Source: Notospermus geniculatus (taxonomy: Eukaryota; Nemertea; Pilidiophora; Heteronemertea; Lineidae). From it: DNA of 64,000 nucleotides. The notes beneath the pieces are model-generated. The model searched no databases, was not told the origin of the DNA, and saw nothing but the letters and a program-made list of their open reading frames with translations. The first letter of the stretch is position 1; each line of letters begins with the position of its first letter. The DNA lies in NCBI GenBank assembly GCA_002633025.1, contig NMRB01000499.1:32617-96616 (forward strand), given 5' to 3'. Made by a program: the position numbers and the translations under genes. Positions 11,865-30,711 of the stretch are shown piece by piece.

Positions 11865-14800
11865 ATGTTGAAATCCAAGATATCGTACCTGGCAACCAGG
11901 AAAGTAAAGCAGCCCCCTGAAGGGCTCTTCTGTAACTATTCTCACCGGATTTGTATGCAGAATCGCCTCGATGGATATGAGTACTGCGCCAAGCATATTC
12001 TTGAGGACAAGAATGCCCCCTATAAGCAGTGTAACTACATGTCGAATAAGATGGGAAAGAGATGCCCTAACGCTGCACCGAAGTCGGATAAAAAGGAGGG
12101 GTAGGTGTTAATAGGTCTTCGTGAGGGCATTTATTGTCACTTTTGACTTGTGTGGAAACAGGCCAACAAATCCAGAGTGCCAAGAAGTAGGCCTACAGTA
12201 TTATTAATATTAGCTAATAGACAACACTTGGGTTTTACCCAATGCTGTACCTTCCTCATGTTTATTTTCAGGTTGTGTACATACCATGCCCGGAAAGCTG
12301 CCACGCTCCGTCAGCGCGCAAGTCGTAAACGCATGCTGAAAGAGACACCAGAGACCATCTTGGAAGAGTTGGAAAATTACAACAAGACGCCAGGATTTGC
12401 TGCTGAGGTTCCAACTGTGACGCTCACTCCGCCGCGGAGGGCGCAACGCGGCTCGAACGATTCTTCTCGGATATTGGGTAAATATATGCGCCCCTCTTAC
12501 AGCCCGGGTGAAAGAGTATGCTGTACCCCCCTCTGCCAGGCACCATCACCTCATGAAGACTATGGACTATGTGCTGATGGCAGAAAAGAGAAATATACTT
12601 GTCTACCATACCATACTTATTCAGCTTTTGCGATTGCATGTTCAACGTGCACGTCATGTTGTTTCCCCTTGTTTACAGATTACGTAAGTTCTGATGATTC
12701 TGACAGTGAATTCCCATTGGTTGATCAGGCATGGCGTGGCGATGGGGAGAGTGACGCAGAGAGCGTAGACAGCGAGCAAGAGGATAGTCTAAAGTAAGAT
12801 TTTCCTTTGATTACATCACCTTTTACAACCTGCTTGAAATATACATGTACAGTGCACCCTCGCTCTTACGAACCTTGATTTTACGAACTCCCAAATATGA
12901 CGAACCCAACGTCTGGCTCCCAAAACATGTGTGTAAATCCTCGCTATTACAAACTCCGCGTTAGTACGAACTTAACCCTTGGACCCCGAAGGGTTCGTAA
13001 TAGCGAGGGGGGACTGTATATTGAATCAACAGCTGATCCCTGTTTCCGTTTCAGACACGCCGATGTTTACACAGCTGAAGAAGTTGCCCTCATCACCCGA
13101 GACAAACTGATCCGCCTCCAGTCGCTGTACATCGACCAGTTTAAGAGACTCCAGCATGTTCTGCGTGAACGTCGGAGGAAGTATCTACATGCTGTGAAAC
13201 AAGAGAGGGAAACTCTGGGTAAGGAAGGGTTAACCCGTTGACTGCCAGTGGTAATACATGTAGCACTGCACAGTTTGAGCCCGTTTAGCAACATTTTCAA
13301 GAAGGTACTGAGAACTAGCTCAGTGTGATAGGGGCATTACTTCACCAAGTGATTGACGTTATTTTCCAGGGAGTATTCACTCGGCAAAAGACGACCCCTC
13401 CCAACGCAGTAAATATAACAAACTGATGGCGTTGAAGAAGTACCATCGTCGATTCGGCCAGGAAGCGTTACTTCACCGCCAATCAAAAGAGAGGCGAATC
13501 TCAGCGTCCGAGGGACAGAGTTATGCACCACCGTCGTTTCCAAAGTGTTGCTATGGAGCTGGAACTGCTGAGACTTGCCAACAGCAAGTCATGCCGCTGT
13601 CGAAATTCTGTCAGGATCGTATCCATTTTGCAAGATATTTTTTTACCAAAATATAGTTCGAACTGATCGTCAGGAAGGGCAATGGAAAGGTTTGCTGTCG
13701 TCTGTTCAAAATGTATTTCACAAAATAATGTACCGGTGTGTCATGTCATAGGGTTCCTCGTTTTCCTTAACCCTTGTTCAGATATTTTAGAGGACCAACG
13801 CCAGGTGTTATTCCAGCCATGCCGTTACGGGAAGGGTGCGTGCAGCAAGCCAGTGCCGGCGATCAGACCAGACCCACGCTGCCCTCTTCACCCATTGGCT
13901 GGGGAGATTATACCAAGACTACCAGATAAAGAAGAATCAGTAAGTCGCCTTCCTATTGAGTTGGACTGTTGCATTCTTTTCAAAAGAATAGTACCCAAGT
14001 CGGATTATTTGTGGAAATGGGCCTAATTTCCAGACATTCCTAGATGCATTTGCAAGTAAACCTCTACTTAGCACTAAACTGAGTTAGTTATAGACAATTC
14101 TCAAATTGATGTAAACGTGCAAGATCTGCGCACTTCTGCCAAAATCGCAACCATAACCCCAGTCTGAAACTGAATGACGTGACGCAGACAACCCCATGAC
14201 AGTGACTTCGAAGACGTTGCATCAGAGTCGACCATTGCTGAATCATGGATTGTGTCACGTCAGCTGGTTTCAGATTGAGGTTGTGGTTGCGATTTCGGCA
14301 GAAGTGCGCAGATCTGCGAATTTGAGAATCGTTTATCTGTCTCTTAGGCTCAAAATCTCTTCCTCTTAGCATTCTGATTCTCATGGTCTCCTCGACGTGG
14401 GCAGTGAAGAGTTACATATCATGGACAACTCAGACGATCAGCCACTCGCGACCTTGGCACGGGCCCTTCAGCAGGAGAAGATTATGGGATCTGGATTATT
14501 GGAGGTAATCTCATCATCTTTATCCTTGGGGATTTAGCAGCGTGTTTTCCCACACATTGATGAGTCCATCATCAATATTGGTGTTGTGTTTAGAAACGAT
14601 AAAGGGATGCACAAGGAAGGCCAACTTGAGATTTGCAGGGCCATATTTAGCTTTTTGGTCCTGGGGGCAAAAGCCTCTTGGGGGGGGGGGGGCAGAAGAC
14701 CTTTTTTGCCCAAAATCCGCATGAAAATCACGTTTTTTGGTTGGTTGGCTGTGGGAGGCAACTGCCCCCTCTGCTAAATACGGCGCTGATTTGTCTGGTG

Positions 14801-14977
14801 GGCAGGTCGGCAGTTCTTATTTTTGGTGCATTTTGGGATTTTAGATGAAGTTTTGAGACTCTTTTGTCCTTCCAGGCTGAGGAGAGTATGTCCTTGCAGG
14901 CGGCGGGAGTTCCATCGTTGCTGCAACCACCCATTGACACAGGATTGCATGCCGTATCGGATATGGACTTGACGTGA
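11865..14977 (+). CDS. KANSL2: KAT8 regulatory NSL complex subunit 2 (KANSL2)
   Basis: Subunit of the NSL complex, in which the acetyltransferase KAT8/MOF acetylates histone H4 in the nucleus. Coding exons: 11865-12100, 12272-12477, 12679-12793, 13055-13218, 13370-13618, 13782-13939, 14370-14504, 14876-14977. They have consensus splice sites and matching phases and give 454 residues; human is about 492. The N-terminal Cys/His cluster is present ([16 protein letters not shown], then [19 protein letters not shown] and [13 protein letters not shown]), continuing with LCTYHARKA. Next come an acidic segment ([19 protein letters not shown]), the best conserved block ([20 protein letters not shown] then [12 protein letters not shown]), [19 protein letters not shown], and a second Cys/His cluster ending CPLHP. 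An in-frame stop (TAA, 11838-11840) lies between the acceptor at 11829 and the ATG, supporting this start. Divergent from cyclin T and convergent with DAZAP2. Confidence 0.95.
12850..13016. mobile_element. Tc1/mariner-superfamily-like MITE in KANSL2 intron 3, 167 bp
   Basis: Ends CAGTGCACCCTCGC and GCGAGGGGGGACTG are inverted repeats flanked by TA on each side (12848-12849, 13017-13018). The end sequence and TA target resemble pogo/Tigger-type elements of the Tc1/mariner superfamily. Interior arms pair further (ACGAAC/GTTCGT). Confidence 0.75.
14094..14333. mobile_element. MITE just before KANSL2 exon 7, about 240 bp
   Basis: Inverted ends ACAATTCTCAAATT and AATTTGAGAATCGT. Longer inner arms share GATCTGCGCACTTCTGCC. 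Its right end is about 36 bp from the acceptor of the exon starting at 14370. The same element occurs at 567-803 in cyclin T intron 9, and its right half at 42778-42891. Confidence 0.75.
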
Positions 14978-15566
14978 GAAGTGAGTCGTGGATTTCAGGT
15001 CATCATACGGATCAGCCTGTCTGCAGACCAAATGTGACAGCACTTCACCGGGAGACAGGTTTCGTGTCACTGCAGATTAATCTGCAGGCCAGGATTTACA
15101 TTCATTGATATTGGTCTGCTGATTGCAACCTCAGCTTCAACTCATCTGCCCCAGGTTTGAGCAGACGGTATCTTCTGCCAAATTTTCTGATTGCCTTGGA
15201 AACAAATTGGAAAGAATTTGAAGAAACGTTCTTCAGATGGTTGATAGGAACAACATTTCTTCAAATATTTTTCAATCAATACCATAGGATGTGAGAAAAC
15301 TTTGACAGAAGATGTCGTCTGCTGAACTGGGGTTGGTAATTCCTGGCATTCAGGTGTGGAAGAGTTCACATTACATGTATTTATTCCATTTGCTTGAGTG
15401 ATCTCAAAGAGTAATGTCGTCTGCAATGTATAATGTTTGACTGTGCATTTATGATTTGCTTGAACGACTAAAGGTCGTCAAAATCACAAAAAAGCTCAGC
15501 TGTTTCCGTGGATACGGTAGATGTTATACTTGTAATGCTTGTTAGTGAAATCTTGTAGTTAATGAT

Positions 15567-15579
15567 AATAAAGAATAAA
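15567..15579 (+). terminator. Polyadenylation signals of KANSL2
   Basis: Two AATAAA hexamers, at 15567-15572 and 15574-15579, lie about 590 bp after the KANSL2 stop and are followed by a T-rich stretch. They define a likely 3' untranslated region of about 600 bp (14978 to roughly 15600), in which I see nothing else. Confidence 0.65.
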
Positions 15580-15599
15580 ACGTGGCCACATTTCTGTCT

Positions 15600-18024
15600 A
15601 TTTATTTCTAGAGTTGGCAGGTCATAGTCAGCTGAGCGCAAGGCCTATGGACCTCTTGTTATTTATTTCTAATATGAATCCCTGATAAAAAACAATACCA
15701 CAGTCAGGTGAAGATGACATATCATCATCTTCGTGCGTTGTCAAGCAGAGATGGTTGTTTTGGTGCTGTGCAGGACGCGTAGAACGATTCTTGATTGAAA
15801 CTGGTTGATAACTTGAAAGCCCTTAAAATCAGCCACTTTACAAGTTAATGCGACAGTTACTAGACGTCCCTTGCCTGAGGCCCTTTTACCATACAACATT
15901 TCCTGCAGTTAATGTGGTGGTGCCTACAGGATTTGGACGGCCTACAACCCCAATGGGTTGGTCATGTGTTAGTTATCCCAATGGCTGTAAGGTGGAGCAA
16001 TCTACTGTATACGGAACCAAAACTGATGGTAAGCCTGATTGATGAACATCTGTCTGTGAGAGAACAAAATGAAAACAGAACAAAAGTGTTGAAAATTAAA
16101 GTCTACAACAGATTTAATACACATTTATTTAGATGTACATCTGGGTAACAGTTGAAAAAATACGACAATATTTTGTTTTAAAGTTTAAAGCATGTCTCCC
16201 CATTGACAGCCTTGCAACAACCTCATCCCCAGAGCACAATCCACCGACATTCAACCTCCGCTTTTTCCAACGTAACTAAGTCTTCTTTTTAAAATACTGC
16301 ATTCGTCAGAAAAAAATCTTTAAATGTGGCTGTAACAGCCCAATTTGAGGACTGCACCAGGAGAACCCTCGGAATGAGACTGACCTGCAAAGCTGTTGGA
16401 CATTCCCAAAAACATCCCATAAATTTACAAAAGACTATGACAGGCACCCGGTTACCCCACCTTATCTGAAGCCCCTCAACAGAAACGCCTAAGGCTGCAA
16501 TCACATAGAGCTACATGCTACAGGGGCACGCCGGTTAACAATGGCTTCACAAAGGGCTCACAACCGTGAAGCCATTGTAACCGACATGTCCGTGTAGCGT
16601 GTAGCTCTATGTGACTGCAGCCTAACAGAATTATAGGCCCACACATGAACCAACGAATATACATGTAAGATTGTAAAGTTGTAGGTGAGACTATATATAA
16701 TTATCCCTGAATGTGTGTTTGGCTGTGTTAGTGAAGATTTTAGTTGGTCTGGACTCGAAGGAGACCAGTGCTGCCATCTTTTAACATTATTTGACAACCT
16801 CCAAAATATTAAAGGTACAGTCACTGCCACCATTAAATGTTCTCCAAAGAATTAAAGGTAATAAGCAGTTCACATTCAAATTTCCTGACAATAAATTTTG
16901 AACATTTCAGCAACGCATCACTTCATTACAAGACGTGGGGTGAAAATTCTGTCTTGAATTCAGCAGCTTGGAAATCAGCCAACGACAACAATAGCACTGA
17001 AAAAGGGCCTAGAATTACAACACAACTTTAACATCAAGTGTAACACACATAAAAAGTACGGTAACCAAAAACAAAGGAATCGTAGTAGTTCTTAAGGCAC
17101 ATTGCAAAATTTATCCCTAAATCATGCTAAATTGGATACAATCTCTCGAATTTTGATGGACGTAATAATAATTAACTGACCCCTGGATAATTATGTCATC
17201 ACAGAAGAGATTGGACAGTAGTGATCATATGTAATCATATACAATGCATACAGTAGTGATCATAAGTAATTGCATTATACAATGCGTGTTCTATATCAAA
17301 TGAAGTGTCTACAATTTAGAAACTACCTATATCATTACGACTGTGTAGGCCTATCGGTAGTGCCAGATGGTTGTGCAACACGAAGAAAGAAAAATCACAT
17401 ATTTTTTTCTGGTGTCATTGCAGAAATTTGAAGAAAGAATGTACCGGTACCAACCATGCCATGCAGAGGCGAATTAAGCTGGCAGCACACATGCAGAAGT
17501 CTCAATGAGACCATCTCTGTGTGTGCTACCTCATCTCTGTGCATTTTGTGTGCACAACAGAGTTCACAGACACCATTTCCAATCTCCCTGACGTGAATTT
17601 GTATCTCTGCTGCCAGCTTACGGCCCGTGTTTACATTTCAGACCATGTTCAACCTGAGATGGTCGCACCTGGCAGGAGCTCGAAGCAAAATATACAGCAG
17701 AACCAAACAATTAAGCAAAGCTATGGATTTTGGCCGGTGCCACTTTATGGAGTCAAATGAAGCTGCTCTGAAGACACAAGGCCAGATCTGGACGCTTACA
17801 AACATTTGCAGACGGATAGTCACAGAGTTTCGCTTATTTGCTTGGCTTGAAGATCACAGATACAGAAAGTGATAAAAAATGTTCTCTTATTTACAACTCG
17901 ATATCAATGTAGTCTAGTTTACACAATATCCCAAACTATACTATTCTGTCGCGACAAGACGTGCGCTGTCCGTCGTATGCCAAACCAGGGCATAGATTCC
18001 TTGCCTAAAGATTCCTCCGCTCCT
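15600..18024. other. Convergent intergenic region between KANSL2 and DAZAP2
   Basis: No convincing exon. Contains a palindromic MITE (16493-16622) and a segment around 17455-17560 with TGTGCTACCTCATCTCTGTG, the same unit that is tandemly repeated at 62580-62720. A minus-strand AATAAA (plus-strand TTTATT, 16124-16129) is one candidate end for the DAZAP2 transcript but lies 1.9 kb from its stop codon, so the true 3' end is unresolved. Confidence 0.5.
16493..16622. mobile_element. Palindromic MITE, 130 bp, TAA target duplication
   Basis: Almost the whole element is an inverted repeat. Ends GGCTGCAATCACATAGAGC and GCTCTATGTGACTGCAGCC are flanked by TAA (16490-16492, 16623-16625). Inner arms AATGGCTTCAC and GTGAAGCCATT pair around a short loop. 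The TWA target site suggests a Harbinger-mobilised element. A similar but diverged hairpin lies near 2225-2340. Confidence 0.75.
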
Positions 18025-21000
18025 CTACCAGATCGTGTAGCCTCCATCTGATCCACCTGTAAACCAATCCCCCTGACGTTGGGTCACGACGACGTTCTGT
18101 CCCTGCTGCATGGCCATCTGGGCAGCGTTTGGTGCGTAACCTGGTGGTGGCGGCTGGAAGTGGAAAGTCCAAACTATTATAATGGAACGTCCCGGTCACC
18201 TTGCTCAACAGACGGCGATCAGCCATCCTGCACTTTTGCGGATGCAACTTAATAACTCTGAAATTTCGTGCCACAACACTCAGAGTTGCACATGCCGTAT
18301 TGCAGCTTATGAGAGTCGTGACAACTAACATTTATTTGTGGTCCATGTTTGTTTTCATGAGGTACCGTACAATGAAAAATTAATAGCACTTACTGGGATA
18401 TTAGCCGCCTGTCCCGGCCCAAACCTTGCACCAGCATCAAAGCCACCTTGCAAAACAACTGTTTGGTTGGGTGGTGGTCTGTACATTTGCTGTGGGCCCG
18501 GTGGTGGCGGGCCCTGTGGGGGGTAGCCGTAACCCTGGGGCGGGCCCTGCAAAGCAAGAAACGGACAACATTGAATTTATGGATCGTTTACCGGTATTTT
18601 GACGAGGTCTTCAAAGATGAAACTCAGAATCCCTTGACGATAGGAGTGTCGATGCAACCAGGGTGAATGGTACATACCTGAGTGTACGGTGGAGGTGGTT
18701 CATTGTAAGAGGGTGGCGGTGCCTGACCTGGGTAGGGAGCTTGTGGGTAAGGCTGTCCAGGATATCCTACAATTAAAATACACAAATAAATGATGCGCTT
18801 TCTTCCTGTCCAAGCACTCATGGTAACGTACATGGTTTCTGGAGTTGCTTACAGAAACTGACTGGTGTAATATCATATGAGGAGAATCTTGCCTAGGGCC
18901 TAATATCGGGGGTAGGCCAAAGAGGGAACTTTGAGACTCTCTAAATTTGTGAAACTTCATGAAATTTCACAACTCCAGTAGTATCATTCCTTGCAATATA
19001 ACCCCATCCTGAGGTAATCACTGATTTGCACTCACACAGTGCTGTGACATAGGCAGCAAGCGCTAACCACTGATTACCACCGCAGGATTGTCACACAGAT
19101 AAGATCAGTTTCCCAGATAGAATCTCTGTCTATTTGCTGGTGCTAAATATAGAAAGCTAGGATTGAAGCCTGAAGGATTCCAAGATCGTAAAGCTATGAA
19201 GTTGAAGCATCGATACCATAGGAAAGGCAATTGTGATATGAACTCTAGTATTTTCTCAAATCCATCCATTTGGGGACATATTTTGGGCAAATATATCTGT
19301 ACATGTTTGACAACCATTTTGTCGGACAACCTGGCAAAACCAGAAGCAACTGCAATAACAACAGTACCAACCACTGGTCAGACCACAATCACAACCACAC
19401 AAGACAAAGCTGCTGCAAGTTTATGACAATGTCACTGTTGACAAACACAAACGACTGACGATATTTACATCAGGGCACCGCGAGTGACGTCGCCATTTTA
19501 CAGGTGGCAGCACCGTCAGTGTCATAGATTCATGATTCAAATGCCGGTAGCGCCACCTGGAATCTGGCAATTTCGCTCGCGGTACATGGTATTTAGACGC
19601 CTACATGTATGAAAGAAGGACCAGCACTGGATACTACAGCGTTAAAAACCTGGGGTTCCTCCGGGGTACGGATGTGTTTCCTGCCCTGGGTATGGGTGCC
19701 GCGGGTACCCAGTAGCGCACACTGAAGAGTGAACAGCAGGGGGTGGTTAACCCTTTCAGCCTCAACTAGAGCAATCTTTGTCCAAGCGTTTGTTTTAAAG
19801 GGAGAAAGTCAGGAGGCCACCAGGCAAGGCCTGGGGGAGATCCAGAGTAGGGTCATCCCTACACAAGAAACTGACGAACTCTGAGTAGTGAAAGCGCATC
19901 GATAGAGACTCGATTGAACTCGTATTCAATTATGAAAAATTGAAAGGGGCATCACTTAAAATAGATGTATTTTTAGTATGACCAAGTTTTCAAACCCCAA
20001 ATAGGTGATATCTCTTACCTCCCTGCTGCATCGGTGGCTGGGAGGGGTATCCTCTTCCTGGCTGTTGCTGGGGGTAACCTTTATGTGCTGAAAATATCAA
20101 ATTTTCGAAATATCAATACGGGAAAACCAACATCATGTTAGACTTCTGTGGTACGATTGCTTGGACGGCTTCAGTTCTGAATATAAATTAACAAACTTTA
20201 TAAATAACGCATTATTGGAGCTGTTTGTGTGAACTTGTCTTGTCACTTCTCTAAAGGGCACCGCACACTAGCGATTTTTTCGAGCGATTTTGTAGGCGAC
20301 CGGCCTTGCGACCACAGAAGCGACTGAACATTTTTCAGATTTTTTAGTTTTTGTTGACTTGTTTGCGACAAATGCTTATTTGGAAGATCAGTGATGTCGT
20401 GGATGACATCATTGATCGACCGCAAAGGTAATTACGGCAGGCGACGTAGTAGTCGCAACGGTAGTCGCCCCCATTTTAGTCGCCAGTGTGCGGAGCCCTT
20501 AAAGGTACTTCTTCTCATGCAGGTTGGCTCTCTATGGGCAACTCAACCATAGAAAACTATGGGCAGTTGCTCTCTATGGGCAACTCAACCATAGAAAACT
20601 ATGGGCAGTTGCTCTCTATGGGCAACTCAACCATAGAAAACTATGGGCAGTTGCTCTCTATGGGCGACTCAACCATAGAAAACTATGGGCAGTTGCTTTC
20701 TATGGGCGACTCAACCATAGAAAACTATGGGCAGTTGCTTTCTATGGGCGACTCAACCATAGAAAACTATGGGCAGTTGCTCTCTATGGGCGACTCAACC
20801 ATAGAAAACTATGGGCAGTAGTTTGTGTCACTGGTCAATGCGTGCGAAAACCCAACAACGAATTGCCCATTGAGAGCCAACTCACTCAAGAAATCTCTCA
20901 TGTGAAGCAGTACCTTTAATGATGCTGAAAGGAAATACAAACGTAAGTGTCAACATTTACAGGAAAGATTTATTCAGGGGGAAAAATTTTAGCTGGGAGT

Positions 21001-22403
21001 GTAAGCGGGATCTTTCAAAAGCTGTACAAATCCCCATTTTTGATATTATTAGTACTGGTATTAATATTTATTATTGTGACCTACTTTTACCTTAATAATA
21101 CTAGTAACACTAACCAATGACCAGATATCAACATGAACAGTGTTAGACCTGATCAGTTACAGATCATGTGACCTGAGTCAGAGTGAGGTGCAACTTGAAG
21201 ACCCTACAGAGGGTTGTTCCATTGAACTGAAAGTGACCCCTCTCCACATGAATGTGAAACACTTAGTTACTACAACACAAACCCACGCAACCCATCCTCC
21301 CACACCAGGGCTTTGGTCTCGTTCCTCTTCATACACTTGTACACAAAGTGTGAGTGGATGAAGAGGAGCGAGGTCAGGAACCCCTGCTGTGGGAGGATGA
21401 CGCAACCAGAAAAATATCACAGTTTCGGTGTGTGTGTGATATTTGTATTGGTGCGGACAGTAGAGTTTTTTTTGTAATTGATAGTTTATTATAAAAGAGA
21501 TTACAGTAGAGTTAATATCTCCAGCACAGCAATATAAACCATTTTAGAAGATATTTGTGGATTATTTTCTTCAGATTAAGAAGACAAAAAACTGAGAAAT
21601 TGAGGAAATGATTGTCAGTAACATGCCAATTAATCCAAGAGAGATTATTAATATTTTACATGCACGTGATGCAGAACCTATTTGTTCTGTTATCAAGCCT
21701 AAAAATTTGCCTACCCAGAAAGGTAGAGTATAGTGATTGAGTCAACATCAGAGGTAAATCACCAGGATCCAGAAAAGGAGGGGGCACCTGGCCTTCCCAG
21801 ATTAAAACTTCATGCATCTCATGCTGGTCAATTTCGAAGACGCTTTCCAAATTTTCTAATTTTCTGGACAATTTTGAAGATTTTTTGCAAAAAAGAGGGG
21901 CCAAGCCTGAGAGGCCCCCGTGAGATCCACCAGTGAAAGCCCCACAAATAACACCCGGGGTTAAAACCAATCTTAGCATACTTATCCCATCTGACTTACA
22001 TGGAGAATCTGATGGACCTCTTGAACTCGAAGCTCCTAGTTTCAAAAAAAGAATTGAAGAAAACATGAAAAATATGATTTTGTTTCGCAGGGTCAGTACC
22101 GTAGGCCTATTTAAATAAATGATGAAGAAAAAAAGTGTTTTTTAGGCTATAAGTATACACCATGTGGACAACAGTGATCAGGGAGAGAACATACCACAAA
22201 CCTATTAAAACCCAAACCTCTCCACATCTCCCCCTCACACCATTGCCAACATTGGAACTTCCATAGATACACTACAAGTATGATGTACTCATACTGGACT
22301 GGTGTACTATATACATGATATAGGCTCAATAATTGACAACCATGATCTGATCTTGAACTAACCATACCCATAAATTTCATTAATTTGGAGATTCCTTACC
22401 CAT
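18025..22403 (-). CDS. DAZAP2: DAZ-associated protein 2 (DAZAP2), start exon tentative
   Basis: Small proline-, glycine- and tyrosine-rich adaptor that binds WW- and SH3-type partners; in vertebrates it is linked to signalling and stress granules. Exons in transcription order: tentative start exon ending at 22403-22400 (ATG plus one G, then GTAAGG), 20087-20019, 19721-19650, 18766-18678, 18546-18394, 18153-18025. Phases join throughout and give 171 residues; human has 168. Diagnostic segments are an AHKGYPQQQPG start, PPPSYNEPPPPYT (PPxY-type motif), VLQGGFDAGARFGPGQAANIP, PPPPGYAPNAAQMAM, and the C-terminus GGSDGGYTIW, a hallmark of the family. The exon at 19650-19721 has an unusual donor (GTTTTT) and is bounded by phase-1 introns, so it could be skipped. 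The second exon has an alternative acceptor nine bases further in (after AAAG). Other ATGG|GT candidates exist near 22367 and 23675, so only the first exon is uncertain. Confidence 0.92.
19470..19590. repeat. Imperfect foldback in DAZAP2 intron
   Basis: Left arm (GCGAGTGACGTCGCCA, then CAGGTGGCAGCACCG) is complementary to the right arm (CGGTAGCGCCACCTGG, then CAATTTCGCTCGCGG), separated by a short loop. Likely a decayed MITE; I could not fix a target duplication. Confidence 0.5.
20255..20499. mobile_element. Harbinger-like MITE, 245 bp, TAA target duplication
   Basis: Ends AGGGCACCGCACACTAGCGA and TCGCCAGTGTGCGGAGCCCT are inverted repeats flanked by TAA (20252-20254, 20500-20502). It directly abuts the segment that carries the 42-bp minisatellite. 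It lies upstream of the DAZAP2 exon at 20019-20087 in the first intron of that minus-strand gene. Confidence 0.8.
20530..20820. repeat. 42-bp minisatellite, seven units
   Basis: Seven head-to-tail copies of a 42-bp unit beginning CTCTATGGGCAACTCAACC; the last is slightly truncated. The first three copies read GGGCAACTC and the last four GGGCGACTC. Within each unit CTATGG pairs with CCATAG. The period is a multiple of three, so two plus-strand frames stay open (repeating MGNSTIENYGQLLS), but no start context, splice sites or homology support a protein. A single diverged unit with the same flanks is at about 27387-27465. Confidence 0.9.
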
Positions 22404-23889
22404 TTTATCACACAATCTAGACTATATGTATCTGCTATAGTCCCTTTCCAAATATCCAAGACAAGTAAGTAGCCCAACGGCAACAGACAAACTGACTGAA
22501 CACAACACAACAAATATTGGACCTCTTCTGTCCCTCTGCTCTGGTCTGGACTCTGGTGCCTGACTTCAATTCAACTTCAAGCAAGTGTTGTGGTGTGTAT
22601 TATTCAGAACCACAGTATACTGGGCCTATTGTGTGAAACTAGTTCGTCACAAGTCACGAGAATGCACAAAAGACAGGCCCTGCACAAGCAATGAATGTTG
22701 TGTGGCTGAGCAATACAATGAGTAATCTTTGTTTGAGGTCAATAAACAAGAACAACAAACGAATGACGAATGTCAATTTTTGTGATGAAAACGACAACTT
22801 TTGATGATGCTAAAGATCTGTCTTGCTATGTCCGGTTTTCAAACTAGGGGCAAATGGAGGTTCTTGTCAAATTACATCTCTGTGAGCAGTTTCAACAAAA
22901 TATTCACCGTAATTACGGAGAAATTACGATTTTATTGACAAGAAAATGTGAATGAAAGCAACCCTGTTGTGTACTACGTCATCGATATTTGCGGTCTCGT
23001 GAAGATCTCGGAGCTTTCACGAGACATTGCGTGAACAACAAAAGTTGGATTGGATTCGGGTTTTGATGAGAGAATGGTCTCGGAATAAAGTCTTTCACGC
23101 CGATAATTTTCGCCAGAGGCGGCCGTAAATTATCTCAAACAATAATGGTAATAATGTAGAATCATATCAAAATGATGAAAAGCCCATAAATCCCGCAGAC
23201 TTGTCCCCTGGAAGAATTTTGTGCGTGGAACTCGGCCGACTTGGGAAGCCCTCATCCGCCATTTTTGTTGTGTGCCCAAAAGGCAAATGATTTTGCATGA
23301 TGTTTATGATGAATGAAGGCGGCGACGTTCCTCGTTTGTTTCGTATTGGGAGAGTTCTGTTTGTGAAATATGTGTCTAAATGTAGTACCACGTCCAGCCC
23401 TCTGGTCAGACTGAAAAGGATGATGCCCAAACTGCCATAATGAGAGACTGCTGCTGCTGCTGGCTGTGCTGTGCTGTGTTGTGCTGTGCCTGTGTGTGGC
23501 TGTGCAGCGGTGGCAGTGTCATTACTGTGCCAGTGTGTGTCGTGTGATCCAAGTGCAGTGTAGTGTGTCAGTGACACTGCTGACAGTCGCCGACAGACAT
23601 ACTCCTGCGGACAGGCTGCAACTGCGAGCTCCAGGCATGCTGAAGCAGAGACAGACAGAGAAAGGTCAATTTTATTACCCATGAATCTTGTTTGGAAAGG
23701 ATGGTCGCACATGCATGTAAAATCACCCATTGGCTTGCTGACATTCATCTCCTCATCAGAGTTCTTCATCATTGTGTTCTTATTTCTTTCAGATATCTTG
23801 CCTTGAACAGATAGTGCCAACCTGAAATTCAAGTGTCACGTAGCGAAAAGAGGAGATAACAGTCGGCGGGGAATTAATTGAGAAGGATC
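20821..23889. other. DAZAP2 intron 1 and head-to-head region with CUL1
   Basis: No further exon is clear apart from the tentative DAZAP2 start exon. Simple features are a GTGCTGTG-rich low-complexity stretch (about 23450-23580) and a CRE-like ACTACGTCATCG at about 22976. The CUL1 promoter and 5' untranslated region, and probably the DAZAP2 promoter, lie here. The minus-strand open frame at 23167-23832 looks like chance: it crosses the low-complexity stretch and is very rich in T, H and Q. Confidence 0.45.

Positions 23890-30711
<6,822 letters not shown>

Noticed and set aside
20486-20919. Plus-strand frames with a 14-residue repeat (MGNSTIENYGQLLS)
   Set aside because: The 42-bp period keeps frames open automatically. 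Flanks are non-coding, it lies in an intron of a minus-strand gene, and two frames are open equally.
23167-23832. 221-residue minus-strand frame upstream of CUL1
   Set aside because: It crosses a GTGCTGTG-type low-complexity run and has biased composition (THWHSND, TAQHSTAQ); no domain resemblance.
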